NCBI GenBank assembly: GCA_004335835.1
Contig: RWJK01001568.1
Coordinates: 1-64,000, forward strand
DNA from: Scenedesmus sp. ARA3
Lineage: Eukaryota > Chlorophyta > Chlorophyceae > Sphaeropleales > Scenedesmaceae
DNA length: 64,000 nucleotides
Direction: 5' to 3'
Shown: positions 1 to 12,705 of the stretch, piece by piece
Layout of the letters: every line of letters begins with the position of its first letter
Numbering within the stretch: position 1 is the first letter of the stretch
The notes under the pieces: generated by a model
Seen by the model: only the letters and a program-made list of their open reading frames with translations
Database searches by the model: none
Told to the model about the DNA's origin: nothing
Made by a program: the position numbers and the translations under genes

Positions 1-54
<54 letters not shown>
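1..54. repeat. (CTG)n tract at the window edge
   Basis: About 18 CTG units run directly into a 3' splice site (AG at 61-62) of the prolyl 4-hydroxylase gene. On the sense strand the tract forms the distal end of an intron. The same arrangement recurs at other introns in the window. Confidence 0.95.
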
Positions 55-57
<3 letters not shown>

Positions 58-62
58 TGCAG

Positions 63-1271
63 GGTCTAGCAGTGAAACCCAAGAAGGGTGATGCCACCAT
101 CTTCTGGTCAATCAGGCCAGGTGGGCAAAAATTGTCATATTATACTTCACAACATGTTGTCACACAGAAATTCATGTGCTGTGCTGCTGCACACCGCACC
201 GCCAACCACCGTCGTGTCCACAAGTGCAATGTCATTTGATTCTTTGATTTGAATAGACATCGTAGTTTGCAAAAATATTTCTGCTGCTGCTGCTGCTGCT
301 GCTGCAGACGGCACCTTTGACCACAAGTCGCTGCATGGCAGCTGCCCCGTCATCAAAGGCGAGAAGTGGTCAGCCACAAAGTGGTGAGCGCTGGGCTGAC
401 TTTTTACTGCCTGCATTCGCCCTGTGGCAACCTGATGGGCCAGCGGTATTTGCGATGCAAAAACGTGCACAGTGCAACCACCTGGCAGCATCTGGCTGTA
501 GGTAGCACAGCTACTGGTACCCTGTGCAAGGCAGGAGTGATCAATGAAAACAAATAATGATATTTTCAGCCCTGCCTACAAGCCGCAGTCCCTATTTTTG
601 TAACTGCAGCGGCAGGCACAGCAGCGACGTCTTTGAAAGCAGGCGGTGCCATGCAGGTATCTCTGCCACCTGGGTAGTTGCCAGCAGCCTGCTACAGCAG
701 CAAGCCAGCCTCATCACAGCTCACATATCACCAATTTAAACATCTCCCCGGCAGTTTTTAATAGTTTGCAACACTGATATACCTGGGCCTCATCTGCCAA
801 TATGACTGCGCTGCCTGCAGGATCCATGTCGCGCACTTTGCCCTGGGGTCTGGCGAAGTGGCCAAGGAGGTGAAGCGCGTCATCTACGCGCCGCCGCCGC
901 CACCCATCCCTGCCTGGTGCAAGGACAAAAGCAAAGTAAGCAGCGCCTGGCCGCATCCTGCTCACACTCACCAGGTAGCACACGATGCTGCCGTAACACC
1001 AACACACCTCACCTTTCTTTGACGCCATGTGGTGCTTGCGCACCACCCCTTGTCACTCTCAAATCACAATGCCCATGCTGTGCGCGCTGTGTTTGCTGCG
1101 GCTGTGCAGGAGTGCCCTGTGTGGGCCGAGTCTGGCGAGTGTGTGGTGAACCCGAGCTTTATGGTGGGCAGCAAAGCCAGCCCGGGCAGCTGCCTGGCCA
1201 GCTGCGGGCGCTGCGACCTGTTGCCTGAGCCTGCGAAAGCTGCGGAGCCGAGCCGCAAGCTCAAGCAGTGA
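63..1271 (+). CDS. Prolyl 4-hydroxylase, C-terminal part, with ShKT domain (5' truncated)
   Basis: Exons are 63-120, 308-383, 821-935 and 1110-1271 (TGA), with consistent phase, giving the last 136 residues; upstream exons lie before the window. The family is the Fe(II)/2-oxoglutarate-dependent P4H that hydroxylates peptidyl proline in secreted, cell-wall-type proteins in the ER/Golgi. The first exons carry the end of the jelly-roll: an FWS motif, then the distal metal-binding His in SLHGSCPV, followed by a Lys at the usual 2-oxoglutarate-binding position in VIKGEKW. After a proline-rich linker (APPPPPIP) the last exon encodes a six-cysteine ShKT module (cysteines from AWCKDK to CGRCD), a common C-terminal addition in algal and animal P4Hs. 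The protein ends in a basic tail. Two of its introns end in CTG tracts. Family assignment is strong; substrate is not known. Confidence 0.88.
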
Positions 1272-2658
1272 GGTGCACAGGCTTCAGCTGTGGGTTTAGT
1301 CTAGTGAGGGATGCTGTGTGTTGTTGATCGCAGTAGGCTAGAGCTCTTGATCGCTTGATGCGGTGATGTGGACTGTGCACTTGAAATCACCTGGGTGGTA
1401 GTGCCTTGCAGTGGTGATTGCCTGTACTACATTTATGGCAGTGTCATTGGAAACCTGATGCCTGCCTTGAACAAGCGATGCTGCCTGTGCTAGCACGGGT
1501 AGCACTGCTGGCAGGGAGTTGCAAGTTGAAATCATTGCGTTCTTTCAGTCAGGGCTGCACATTGCAACAATGCAGTGAGTGCTTGGGCAACGTTGAAATC
1601 GCTGGTGGGAGTGGTTCCGACACTGTTGTTACACTGCTGGTCACACCACTACATGAAAGGCATGTGTGCACTGTGTCAGGGCCATCATGATCAGTGCGGA
1701 GTGTGCCCTGACAAGTGCTGACAGCCATCTAGTGCTGACAGCTGTGATGGCGATGTGGCCCCCCTGGCAGCCCTGTGCTCCACACAATCACTCTAATTGG
1801 ATCTGATGTTATTGATTGCTGTTCACATGCTTATTCCGACGCTGGTCTGGAGTGCTCATGTGCGGATACAGGCCGCCTGTTTGGCAAACAAACACGCCTT
1901 GTGCAGGTGCCACGCAAGTGATGGTGTGATCAAGCCCTCTGTTGCTGTCAAGCGCGCATTAATGCACTGCTGATTGCATCCTGTGTTTGCTCACAGAGGT
2001 GTGGTTGCAAGTGTGAGGGGAATAGCCTTGCTGGTTTAGTCATCCTTTGGTGACCAGGCTGGATTCGAGCCTGCTGACTCAGCTCAGCCGATATTGGCTG
2101 AGGCGGACTTTATCAAGTGTTCACCCTGATTGTAAAGCTATATTTCAGCCAATGCGTGTATTCTACAGGCACGATCGGCGCTAGTGAGCCCCTGCAGAGC
2201 GACCCCGCGCATGATGACCGGATGAGCCCTGATGGGAGTGTTGTAGGTTGGCTCCCCACAAGTAACGTGCACTGTGCTACGTACCACTGCTCCTTGCTTC
2301 CCTCGTTACCATTTTCTGTTAGCGCGTTGACCTTTAAGGAAGCACCAACAACAGCCCTAGCCTTTTTGACAGGGCCCACGAAACGCTGCAATTGCCGGCG
2401 CATTTGAGGATATCAACCTTCAATTCTATGTGTTGATATTATCGTGGGCTTACACTTCGCTGGGGTCCATCAGGGTTGATTCTGCCTTCATCAGCTGCAC
2501 TTGCCGCTGCTGACAGGTAAGAAGACGTCTGCATTGCTTGTTTCACTCATCTGTTTGTCTTCTGGACTGTTAACAGCTTTGATCTTGCGCCTTGCGGCCT
2601 GCAGGTTACCGCCTCGGGCAGTGCAGTGTGCACATCAACTTTCAACGCCGCTTGAACG
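1272..2658. other. Intergenic, P4H 3' flank and kinase 5' flank
   Basis: No exon with family similarity or consistent splice sites was found. Open frames of about 96 codons occur on both strands at 2113-2407, but they mirror each other and have no recognisable content. The last 150 bases are the presumed 5' UTR of the kinase gene. Confidence 0.5.
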
Positions 2659-5491
2659 ATGCAAGCGAAAGTTAGCGCTGCAGCGTCAGGGCAAAATGCC
2701 CGTGTCTCACGTGCTTGCGCAGCCCGCAGCCCTGTCAAGCAACTCAACAGCTCGTTTGTCAGAAGTCAGCAAGTAGCTACCAAAGTGGCATTCGCAGACA
2801 CTGCGGAGGCTGTGCGCGTGAAGAAAGAGCCTCAGAAGCGCTACATCCTGGGAGAGCTGCTGGGTTCAGGCACAGCTGCACACGTGCACGTGGGCACAGA
2901 CACAGCAACTGGCCTGCAGCACGCAGTCAAAATCCTGCCCAAGCGCAAGGGCACAAAAGACAAGACAAAGCTCATCAAGGCAGAGGTGAGAGAGGCGTGT
3001 AAGACTTTTTAAAGCGTTGTATGAGCTGCTGTTGGTGTGTTCTCTCTCTGGGATGGAAGTCAACACACGCTGCTGGTGGTTGACTGCCTGATTGGCAACC
3101 GCAACCAAGCAGCAGTGTCGAAAATAGCCTGCAACAGCAGCGAAGCTGATGATCTGCCCATTTATCGCACTACTCAGCACTCTGCAGCCTGCACAGCCAA
3201 CAGGACTTGTGCAGCGCACACGCCACTGAGAATGTTTGGTTAACCGCTGCTGTTTGTTGCAGTGGGGACCTCACCTTTCTGCTCTGTTCGACCATGTTTG
3301 CTGCTTGCAGATCCAGATCAGCAGCAAGCTGCGCTACTGCAGGCATGCGGTGCAGACAGTTGACACCTTTGAGGTGTGTTTGCAGCAGCTGAGCTCAGTC
3401 AAGCTGTGCAGCCGGTTGACGTTGCGCAATTGTGTTCAGCCAGTGTAAAGCCAGCAACAGGGTTTGTCTGGCGGATATCCAAGGCTGCTGTGCTGCATGC
3501 TGTTACGTTTTCAGCAATATGGCAGTGCTCGTCACGTGCTGCGGCATGTGTAACCGCTGTTTCAGCAACCATGCATTCGCGCGTACTGTGCCGCATATGC
3601 TGTGCTCTGTGATATCACCATCCCAAACACACGCCAGCCACACCCTGCACCTTCCTCTTAGCTTGTTGCACACGCTTCATACCTTCGTATTTGCTTCACA
3701 GGTCGCCGTGAAAGCTGTACACTGAAAGTGGCTGGGCTGTTTCTGCTTGCAGGATGAGCGCAACATCTACATGGTGCAGGAGCTGTGCTGCGGCGGCGAC
3801 CTGGCGGACCTCATGACGGTGGGTAGCACAGCACGCCATGTAGCTGTCCCTGCTGTCATTTGTAGCTGCATATTGTGGATTCTAAGCAGCTGACAGAACA
3901 CCCATCCAGCAGCAGCGGCGGGTGCCGGTGCTGGTGCTGCAGCCGGGCGTCTGAAGTTTGCTTGCGGCTCAAATGCAGCAGACCCGATGCCACAGCACAG
4001 CACAGCCCGGCCACCGCCCTCACTCTCAGTCACACCAACATCAAAGTACTGTACAAACAATACCTAAAATCCCTGTACAAACAACACATTTGTGTGTTGC
4101 TGCGTGTTCCTGCAGGCTCAGGAGGGCAAGCTGAGCCAGCAGGAGGCTGCCACCATCATGCGTTGCGTGCTGGAGTTCCTGCAGGACTGCCACGCGCGCA
4201 GCATCTGCTACGGCGACGTCAAGCCCAACAACTTTGTGCTGCGATGTGAGTAGCCCATTGAAACTGCAGTGAGGTAGCTGCAGCAGCAGGCACCATACAT
4301 TGCCGGGTGTCCGTGCTTGCACAACGAAACACAAGCATGGCGGCAAACATGTGCCCGCACTCTCGTGTCGCAAGCAGCAGCCAACATTTCCGCATCTGCC
4401 ACCCATAGTATTATCACCGCCAGCCGCTTGAGCAGCATGAAGCAGCCCAAGAAACATCTCATTAACAGCGCATCAATCCTCCCGCAGCGCTGTATCCCAG
4501 CATCACACACCTGCTGCACCCTCAACGGCAAATTCTTGGGTTGCCCTACTGACTATATCCCTGCCTTCCTTGCCTTCCTTGCCCTGCCTGCCTACCTGCT
4601 CCCCCTGCAGCACTCTACCCCAGCATCGCACACCTGCTATGCTCCTTGACAGCGAATTTTGAGGTTGTCTTGCTGACTGTATCTATGCCTCATTGTTGCC
4701 TTGCAGCGCTGTACCCCAGCATCGCACACCTGCTGGACCCCTCCAAGCCCCGCGGCGCACTTGAAGTGGTGGCGGTCGACTTTGGCTGCTGCCAGGAGCT
4801 GGGCGAGACGTGCCTGCAGGAGCCACACGTGACAGGCACGCCGCTGTACATGGCCCCGGAGGACCTGCGCGGCTGCCATGGCCTGGAGGTGGACATCTGG
4901 GCGGCAGGCGTCATGGTGAGTGAAAGTATACAGCAGACGCTTGCTGTGCAGGAGCTGCTTGTTTTGGTGTTATTAAAATGTGGTGCGCGCTAATGCGGAA
5001 GTGGACATGTGGGCAGTGTGCGTCATGGTCAGTCTAAATCAGCTGTTTAGTTGCGTTGGGATCAATGCTGCGCGTTCCAGCCGCGGCGTGCACGTGTTAC
5101 ATCAGCATTGTGCGTGTCAACAGCGTGATGGCTACATGCTCTATCGTTCTGCACTGACTGTCCGCTCGCTGCTCCCCGCCCGCCTCCCCTGCTTCCCTCC
5201 CTCTGTCTGCAGCTCTATCAGCTGCTCTCGGACCGCTTCCCTTTCTGGGACGTAGACCTGCACCAGATTGACTCCCTAGGAGGCATGGCCATCCGCGACG
5301 GCATCATGCACGGCCCTGTGCTGTTCCCCCTGCAGCCCTGGGCAACCGAGGTGCACCCCAGCGCACAAGACCTGATCATGCGCATGCTGCAGCGAGACCC
5401 GCAGAAGCGCATCAGCGCAGCAGACGCGCTGGCCCACCCCTTCTTTGCGCACGCGCTCGGCGCGGCGCCGGCTGCTGCTTCTGCTCGCTAG
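2659..5491 (+). CDS. Small Ser/Thr protein kinase (CDPK-like catalytic domain), 357 aa
   Basis: Exons are 2659-2985, 3311-3373, 3753-3818, 4116-4245, 4707-4915 and 5213-5491 (TAG); phases close exactly. The N-terminal 55 residues are rich in Ala/Ser/Arg/Val and could be a plastid transit peptide (inference). The kinase domain starts at RYILGELLGSG. It has the ATP-binding Lys91 in HAVKIL, a likely alpha-C Glu109, hinge VQELCCGGDL, DFG in VAVDFGCC, APE in MAPED, and subdomain IX in VDIWAAGVM. The catalytic loop reads CYGDVKPNN, so Tyr-Gly replaces the usual His-Arg before the catalytic Asp. No EF hands follow; the protein ends just after the kinase fold. It resembles CDPK/CaMK kinases. Intron 4 holds two decoy copies of the exon 5 start, and intron 5 holds one decoy copy of the exon 5 end. 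Confidence 0.87.
4498..4740 (+). repeat. Triplicated 3' splice-site/exon-edge array, kinase exon 5
   Basis: The first ~30 bases of exon 5 with their upstream CAG occur at 4498, 4611 and 4707. Only the last copy runs into the full exon. The spacer after each copy (about 65-80 bases, containing GCTGACTGTATC-like sequence) is also repeated, so the unit is about 96-113 bp. All three copies keep an AG acceptor. Confidence 0.9.
4894..5030 (+). repeat. Duplicated 5' splice-site/exon-edge, kinase exon 5
   Basis: The end of exon 5 (GAGGTGGACATCTGGGCGGC and following bases to 4915) is echoed at about 4992-5030 with several substitutions. The copied junction reads ATGGTCAGT in place of ATGGTGAGT, so a GT is still present. 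Confidence 0.75.
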
Positions 5492-8400
5492 GCGGGATGC
5501 AGCAGCGGCCTGGGGGCGCTGGCAGCATCAACACAGGGCAAGTGCAGCTGGACAGTGTTGGTGTGTGTGGGAAAAGAAGGCTGCGCATTGTGCTGTTGGT
5601 AGCTGGAAGATGTTTGCTGACGAGGTTTTTTTCCGAGGCAAAGCATCCAGGGGTGGCAGTCCACACAGCTGCACTGAGCGTGTCTGCTGACTGCTTGCCA
5701 GCTGATGGTGCTGTAGGGTAGTCAGTTCGTACTGCAGCGCTTGCAACTCGGCAAACCTTGCGTGTACATGCACAGCATTTTGAGGCCTCTCCTGACTGAA
5801 GCCTGCTGTTGCATGCCCACTGCGCAACGGCATACATCCTGTGTGCTGTTGATCTCTTTGTATTGGTTTGTTCGATGCAGTAGACATGCCAGCAGGCAGC
5901 GGGGTCCTTGTGTGGCCGTGTCTGGTTGTCTGTGGTGCTGCTGCTTCTGTTGCTACGGCTGGTTGTGTTGGTGGTGCGTGCTGCTGTGGTGGCAATGAAA
6001 AGCAGAAGACATGCTTACTGGACGCGTGGTAGCTGACTGAGCGTTGCTGGCGTGCAATTGCAGATGCGTCAGTGCATGGTGTGCTGCGGCTGTCTCAGAG
6101 CCCAACATCCGACCAAATGCAACTCCTTTTGTTCTGAACTGCGGGGCCACTTGACTGGCTGCAGCAGCGTTGCTGGGGTGTGTGCTTATCCTGCGCAGTC
6201 TGCTGCACTTGTGCGAGCGCTGTCAAATTTGATGCTCGTGCTGCTGCTGCATCGTGCTTGTGTGCGCTTTGGGCAAGTTGCATTTGCAGACCCGTGTGCG
6301 CATGTGGTGCAAGCAGCCAGCTTACGTGCAAGCATTGATTGCAGCTGGCTACTGCAAGCGGCACAGACGCCTCTGACAATCACCAGCTGTCCCCAGAATT
6401 TGGATGTACGCAGAGCAGCAGTGGGTGGGTTGTGCTGTGTGTCGTCTGCCTGTGCAGCTGGGCGACAGTACGCATCCAGCTCCTTGTTTTGTTGTTACAG
6501 GACGAGGCGCATTGTTACATTAGATGTCAGCTCAGACAGAGCGTGTATGCCATTGCTGCATGCGCAACAGGTGTTCTCGCAACATGCGAATGCATGGCCA
6601 AACTGTACTGTTAGTGGCTGCCGGCAGGTTTTGAATGCACGCGGCATTGCGTGCGACTGCTGCTGGCTGACCATGTTGTTTGTGGCCAGTATGTATGTGC
6701 ACCATCGCACATACAGCTGCTGTCACCTGACTGCTGCTATTCGTTTAGATGGATGGATGCATGTGAGAAGAAAAGGTGCCTTTGGTTCAGGGTGGGCGGG
6801 CGGGCTGCTAATCAGGGTGGGTTGTGTCTGTTCTTGCATTTGAGGGAGGAAAGGAGGGTGTGTCACAGAGCATGCGTGACAGTTTGCTGGTTTAGGTCTC
6901 GGTGAGGTGGGAGAGACAGGCTATGGCTGAGCAGTGTGGCATTGGCGCACGCATGTGTGCCGCCAATCGCATTGCATCTGTGGACAGCATCTGGCCGCAG
7001 GTGCACGTTGCATCCCCTTGCATCCCCAAGAAAGCGACAAACGTGGCATAGAGTGTGACTGCGCCAACGTGCGCAACTCCGCCTGCCGCTGCCCCGTCAG
7101 CTGCAGGCTGTTGTTGACAGAGTGGAAGCAAGTGTTGTGTACACTACCACATGCCAGCCTATCATCACCCAGCGTGCTCTGTTGTCAGCGTCCCATCTGA
7201 GCATCCCTGAGGGACTGGCCTTGCTGTGCTTTCAGCGGCCATGATTGTGGAAGTTGCTGTGGGCTGCTAGCTGCCTTGACCTGGCGGCATCTGAAGCGAA
7301 ATCCAACAAACTAGTGTGTGCTGCGTGCTGCCTGGCAGCACGCATGAGATGACTTTGCTCTGCGGTGCTGCGCTGTGGCCGATCCAGGCAGCTACTATTG
7401 ATATCACCTGCATCCTGCGTTCCAGCGTGTGCCGGCTGCATTTGCTCCCATGCATTGGTGTCTGCTTGTCGCTTCACTGCTAGGTTCTCCTCGGGAAGCC
7501 AGTGCATGCACCGGCCGGACTCTGAAGTTTGGTGCAAACCGAGTGCTGTTGTGGTGATTGCATCTAGGGGCAAAAGCAGCGGCTGCCAGTGAGCCGTGGC
7601 GCCAGTGCCGTTCTGTAGGAGTGCGCTTGTTGTGTTTGGTGTCAGGTAGTGTGTCGACTGGCGTAGCAGTGTGTCGACTGGCGAAGCAATGTGTCGACTG
7701 GCGAGGTAGTGTGTCGACTGTCAAACTTACGTGCAGCTGTCATCTCGCCTCCCAGGGTTCTGTATTGGCATCTGGCACCAGTGCTGCACAGCGGTCCGGG
7801 GTTTGGGTTCAGGGTGTTTGCACGTCGACACGCGCCGGATACTGTTATGTTATAACGGCGCAGGGCACTCTCGTGAGCCCGCATTGCTTGGTTTGGCACA
7901 GTCGACAGGTCTACTGTACTTACTCATCGCACACTGCAGCTGCAGGATTTGTTTCAGACTCCAGTAGCAGAAGAAGCACCCGGGCATTGCTGAACAGATG
8001 CAGCAATGCAGCCGCATGTGGCGGCAGTGCAGGCAGCCGCGGATTGTTGTGGCTTCAAGTGCAGTCACTGGCCACAGCACAAGGCATGCCAGCCTCGGCC
8101 CATGCTGAGGCATCAGCAGTTTGAATGGCAGCGGTCACAGAAAAGAAAACTGGTCAAGGGGCCCTCAGCAGGTTAATATGTATGCATTGCTGTCTGTGCA
8201 ACGGCACGTTATGTGTGTGCCTTACCACCTGAGCGTTCATGTGTGTGAGCGCAAGGACTGAGCAGGTGAACGGCCGCATAGCCTCTCCTGGACATTGCAT
8301 GGTTTGCGTGTGAGTGTCTGGCGTCGACTGTCAAACTCTGCACACACATACCTGAAGATGGTACCGTGGCGTGCTTGCGGTTTCAGACGCTTCGGGTGGC

Positions 8401-9031
8401 CAGGCCAGCTGTTATTGCAGTGCAGTTGTGTGAGTCGCACTTGTGCTTTGTGTGTGCGCTGGCATCATGTGCAGCGCACCCGGAGTCTTGCATGCATGCG
8501 CAGTGGATTTCAAAGCAATCCACCCTCGCGGGAGCCTGGTGCTTGCTCTTGCATGAGTGCAGATGTGGATGCATGCGCTGCCAGCAGGGCTGTGTTGTGC
8601 TGTTGAAGTGCACGGCTGGTGGACGGTTGTGGCACTTTCGCGTGAGAGTGCTGCCTGGTTGTTCTGCCAAACGTGCTTCTTGGCACTGCAGCAGAGGCTG
8701 CGAGCCATGTGGAGCAGCTTGTTTCTGATCAATTATCATCAGCATGTTTCTGGTGAGCTGTCTGCTTTGGCAGACTCTCCCCAGATGTAACACGCAAGCA
8801 TTTGATTCCAAGATTTTCAAAAGGAGTTGCACCCAAGCCTGTTTATAACGTGATACGGCAACGCAACCACCACGTCCTTGTACATGCTGTCCAAGGTCAA
8901 CACTGCAGCTGTCATGACAGCCTGTGACGGCCTGAGGCCACTGCTGCAGCTCGCTCTAGCTTGGTGTCGCGGCACAGCGTTGGCAAAAAGGCGCTTGTGC
9001 AGGCCTAGGGAACCGTTGATTCTGCTTCTGT
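5492..9031. other. Long gene-poor stretch
   Basis: No exon could be supported. A 263-codon plus-strand frame (6052-6843) has Cys/His/Leu-rich content with no family resemblance and is probably chance. The stretch contains the 20-bp tandem repeat at 7641-7720. The part next to the kinase stop may be a long 3' UTR. Confidence 0.5.
7641..7720. repeat. 20-bp tandem repeat, four copies
   Basis: Four consecutive 20-bp units end in GTGTCGACTG, each with a SalI-type GTCGAC core. The first 10 bases vary (gtcaggtagt, gcgtagcagt, gcgaagcaat, gcgaggtagt). A similar fragment reading gcgtcgactgtcaaactc recurs near 8320. Confidence 0.95.
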
Positions 9032-10182
9032 TTAACCGCTGATCTCCTCTAGAGGATCTTCATCCACTGGCGCAAGAAAAACATACTGAATTCATGTGTT
9101 CGAACATTGCACGTGGCATGTTACATGGGTGAACCCCCAGGTGGGGAGCTGAAGCCAGGCTGATCAAGCATTGTAATTTAGCAGTATCTCAAAACTGAGG
9201 TAGCGTACCAGTTGCAGTACCAATTCAAGCTATAGACAACGCCTGCTGCCAGTGCCATCATGCATGACGCAAACAGGTGATCACCAGCCTGAGGCGAGGA
9301 TGCCAGCAAGCTATGGGCAGCAGCTCACAGGCACAACAGACACTCAGGATGCATCTTGAGATGATCACCATGACACTGCCCAGCACTCCCAGTTCAATGA
9401 ATGTACCAAAACTCTGTTTGCCGAGACCAAATGTCCTGAGCAAAAAGACTGTAAATGCGTCGCTTGCAGTGTAGCTAGATGCATGCATGGCTGTCACACA
9501 TCGTGGCACTTGGTCCCTGCAAAGCAGTAAAAGCAGCTTGCCGCATAACACAGCACAAGCATACCGCCCACCCAAGCAGCGAACTTGCGACGCACTGCAT
9601 TCACTGTGACACTACTGCTGTATGTGTCTCAGCAAAACGTGCACATAGTCATATGATGCAGCAAACCAACGCGTCACATCTTGCTGCATGCCCCATGCAC
9701 AAGTGTTGGTCAGCAACGTCCAGCAGTAGAGCAATGCAGATGGTTAGGCCACACCCAGAACTCAATAGGGTAACACACTTTCACAAGCGAAAGACAAGTA
9801 CAGCTGATGACGCTTGCATGTGCAGGCAAACACAACGCCCCACACCAGCCAGATCCTCCACCTTTCACGTTCACTGGTGCACAACTGGGTAAGCACAGCT
9901 GCATGCAACGGTATGGCACTAACGATGCAGTGTAACATCTTGTTGCACCCAGCACCCAAGCTATATACAGCTGTGCTGGCTGCATGCACACACAGTGTCG
10001 CTGCTGCAGCACGCCAGGCGCATAGAGCGCATTGTTGCAAGCAGGAGAAAGTAGTAAGTATCAAAAACATGAAGGGGCAATCACTGCAACGCAGTGGCAA
10101 GCTATGGCAGCCGTTACTTACGCCAAAAGGTGCCCACCGTCAGACAACAGCTGCCTCAAAACATCTTCAGCATATATTGAAG
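9032..10182 (-). CDS. 3' end of an unrecognised membrane-protein gene
   Basis: Three exons with consistent phase can be read on the minus strand: 10122-10182, 9369-9516 and 9032-9085 (TAA). They encode a segment starting SIYAEDVLRQLLSDGG, a hydrophobic stretch around FGTFIELGVLGSVMYVFL, and an acidic end VDEDPLEEISG. The amino-acid composition is like the proven genes, unlike the Cys/His-rich chance frames nearby. Donors are GTAAGT and GTGATC; acceptors are TTTGCAG and TTCAG, but the acceptor at 10183 is weak. Upstream exons were not found. I do not recognise the family; one membrane segment is likely. The exon chain is my construction and needs transcript support. Confidence 0.35.
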
Positions 10183-11952
10183 CTCCCACAATGATTCAGA
10201 GACTCCAGCAGCTTTGCAAGTACACCAATAGCGTGCACCCACACACTCCAGGCGTACGACTGCCACCGACACCACGCATTGCATGCTGTTGCGACTGCAT
10301 GATCTTGTCACAGCAGTAACAAAGCCGCCATGCCGCTGAGAGTAACAGGCAGCCTTGATCAGCAGTCTGTGCCAGCATGCGTGCGTGTGCAGCTGTGGTG
10401 TGATGCAGCGTCTGTGTTTGCGGATCGCACCTCCAGGCCACCACCCACTAGGTCAAACCAGAGAAAACTTCACACTGAAACTTCAAACCGAGAAAACTTC
10501 ACACCAAGAATTAGCAGCCATCTCCATCATCCCCAGTCTGTAGCTGTACACCTGTAGCAGTAGAAATAAGGAGGTGCATGCCGCTCAAGTACCGAGGGCC
10601 TGCTGCGACTCGACTGCATGTACACACCAAGGAACTACCTGATACTACAATTTTGACCGACACACTAACAGAAGGAAGGCCAGATGCACTAAACCCACTT
10701 GCACAACATGCGAAAAACGAGCATGCATGCTCATATGAGCACAAAAGTGGCATGCTGCCTCGTGTTGCTGCCGGGTTGTACCACCATCCTGCTACCTATG
10801 TCATAGCTGCAGATGCGTACTCTCTCATCTGCAACTCCACTGCAGCCCTGCCGGATGCTATGGCCATCTACTAGCTACGCCACAGCTGCAAATGCACTCT
10901 CTCAGATGTACAGCTGCTCTTTAACACCACCACACCATGTAGTAATAGCAACACACCACGCCACATGCTGCGCCAATGCACACGAAGCATCCGCAGCCAG
11001 GGCTAGAACCCCAAAAGCCCCAGCCTCTGCCCTTGCTCAGCGCTCAGCGCACGCGCAACGGATGTATATACAAACAGTGCTGCAGGGTGACATCAGGGAG
11101 CTGCACACAAAGCACGCATGCTGCTGCCCCTGCAGAAGTACGCAGAAAAGCCAAGTGCTGCACTCGTAGAAGCAGTGTTAGCGCTGTCCATGTCTGCTGC
11201 AAGATGAACGTGCTCGAGAACACGGTTCAGCCAGCAGCTGCAGCAGCTTGATCAATCGCCGTCAGGTGCACAGCCGCAGCCTGACCAGTCGCTACTATGC
11301 ACGCTGCATGTCTTGCAGCACGGCACACAACCAGGACCTTCGCCAGCATGCCATTGCAGTACCTGCTGCCGGAACCACCCACTGTTGCGCAAACCAAATA
11401 CGTAACATGTACACATACATCAACACACATACCAATACCCCGCTGCCGTCCTGCTGCTGTTGCTGCTGCTGCTGAGCAAGAAGCTTGCTGAGCACACCCC
11501 ATTGTTCATGCAGGGATGGGCAGAATTGCGGCTCTCAAGCCGCCTGACAGTCATCATAGCAGCAGCTGCACGCTGCCGCAACATGCAAAGCCTAGCCCAG
11601 CAATGCAGTGCAGGAAATTCCTCAAGATGAGTTGCACGACACGTGGGATCACAGTGGCAAGCTGATCACCTTGTGGCCTGCAGTGTTCGCAAGTTGCGTG
11701 CACACACCCCACACAGTCTTGAGAGGTGCTGCTACTGTGCACCCAAGTGTGCAACCACGTGTCAAGCCACCCAATGGACAGCAGCGATAACGCCACTGCG
11801 CAACACCGCCATGCATATGCACAGGAGGCACCCCGCAGCTGTGTGCAGGTCGCCAACTGGGAACACTGCTGGGCCTGTCCTTGGCCGGCCTTGAGCGTCG
11901 CCGCACTTGGACTGTTATGCCTTCAGGCTCAGGTGTGAGTCAGCACAGCTGC
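10183..11952. other. No supported gene
   Basis: The missing 5' exons of the minus-strand membrane-protein gene may lie here, but none could be identified. There is a short near-direct repeat at about 10456-10508 (two copies of a gagaaaacttcacac core). Nothing else stands out. Confidence 0.4.
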
Positions 11953-12705
11953 CTAGTCTGAGCTCTGCTTGAGTGCAGCAGTGCTGCGCTGCACCGGCTG
12001 GTGCAGGCTCATCACCCGCACCAGCCCTCCATGTGTCATCTGCACGACGCTGCCAGCCCTGCTGTAGACCGCGCTGCACGTCTTGGCAATGAAGCTGGGA
12101 CTGTGGCAGGGAACAAAAAGCACCAGTGCAGCAGGGCTGTCCTCAATATACGAAGAAAAGTGAGATGGGCGTTGCATTGGGTAAGCCTTGGAGAGGGCCG
12201 ACAGCAGGCTGGGTCGTTCTAGTGTCCGAGGGGTGCTAGCTGCGCGATAAAAACATATGGACAAGCAGCTTCAATTTTCAGGCAGCTGGCAAGATGGCTT
12301 GCAGGGAGTTCCCAGATGTGCGTCACCCCAGCAAAGTTTAAGCTGGACAATTATTTGGGCTCATGCGTGCACAGGATGCTTCAGTAAGTCCACTAGACAG
12401 TATTGATGATCTAGATGCTATCGTCTACGACAGCAGCCCAGTGCACAGCTAATGGGCACCCACCTCTCCGGCAGAGCGTACTCGCACGGTTCCTCCTGCC
12501 CCAGCGGGCACTGGCCGCAGCGACAGCCTGCTCGTGTATATCCTCTAAACCAGCTCAGCATGCCGCGCTGTGGGTGCTTGCAGAACGCGAGGCCGTCGGA
12601 AGCAGGTTCATAGGCAACAGGTTCCATCGCATCGTGGACAGGGTGAGTATTTATGTCCTTTGATGAAACCTCCAGAAAGGGACTGTGATCAGAGGAGCCA
12701 GACAT
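11953..12705 (-). CDS. Unrecognised two-exon gene, about 174 aa
   Basis: Exon 1 is 12464-12705, starting ATG at 12705 and ending at GTGGGT. Exon 2 is 11953-12235, after acceptor GCTAG, ending TAG. The phase-2 junction closes exactly. Exon 1 encodes a Ser/Asp-rich start (MSGSSDHSPFLEV) and a Cys-rich patch (AGCRCGQCPLGQEEPC). Exon 2 contains AALVLFVPCHSPSFIAKTC and THGGLVRVMSLHQPV. Composition resembles real exons here, but I recognise no family. An upstream in-frame ATG at 12813 is possible. A later acceptor at about 12137 would also keep phase and shorten exon 2. It diverges from the SDR gene. Confidence 0.42.

Noticed and set aside
6052..6843. 263-codon plus-strand open frame after the kinase
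   Set aside because: Low-complexity Cys/Leu/Val translation and no homology signal; probably 3' UTR or intergenic.
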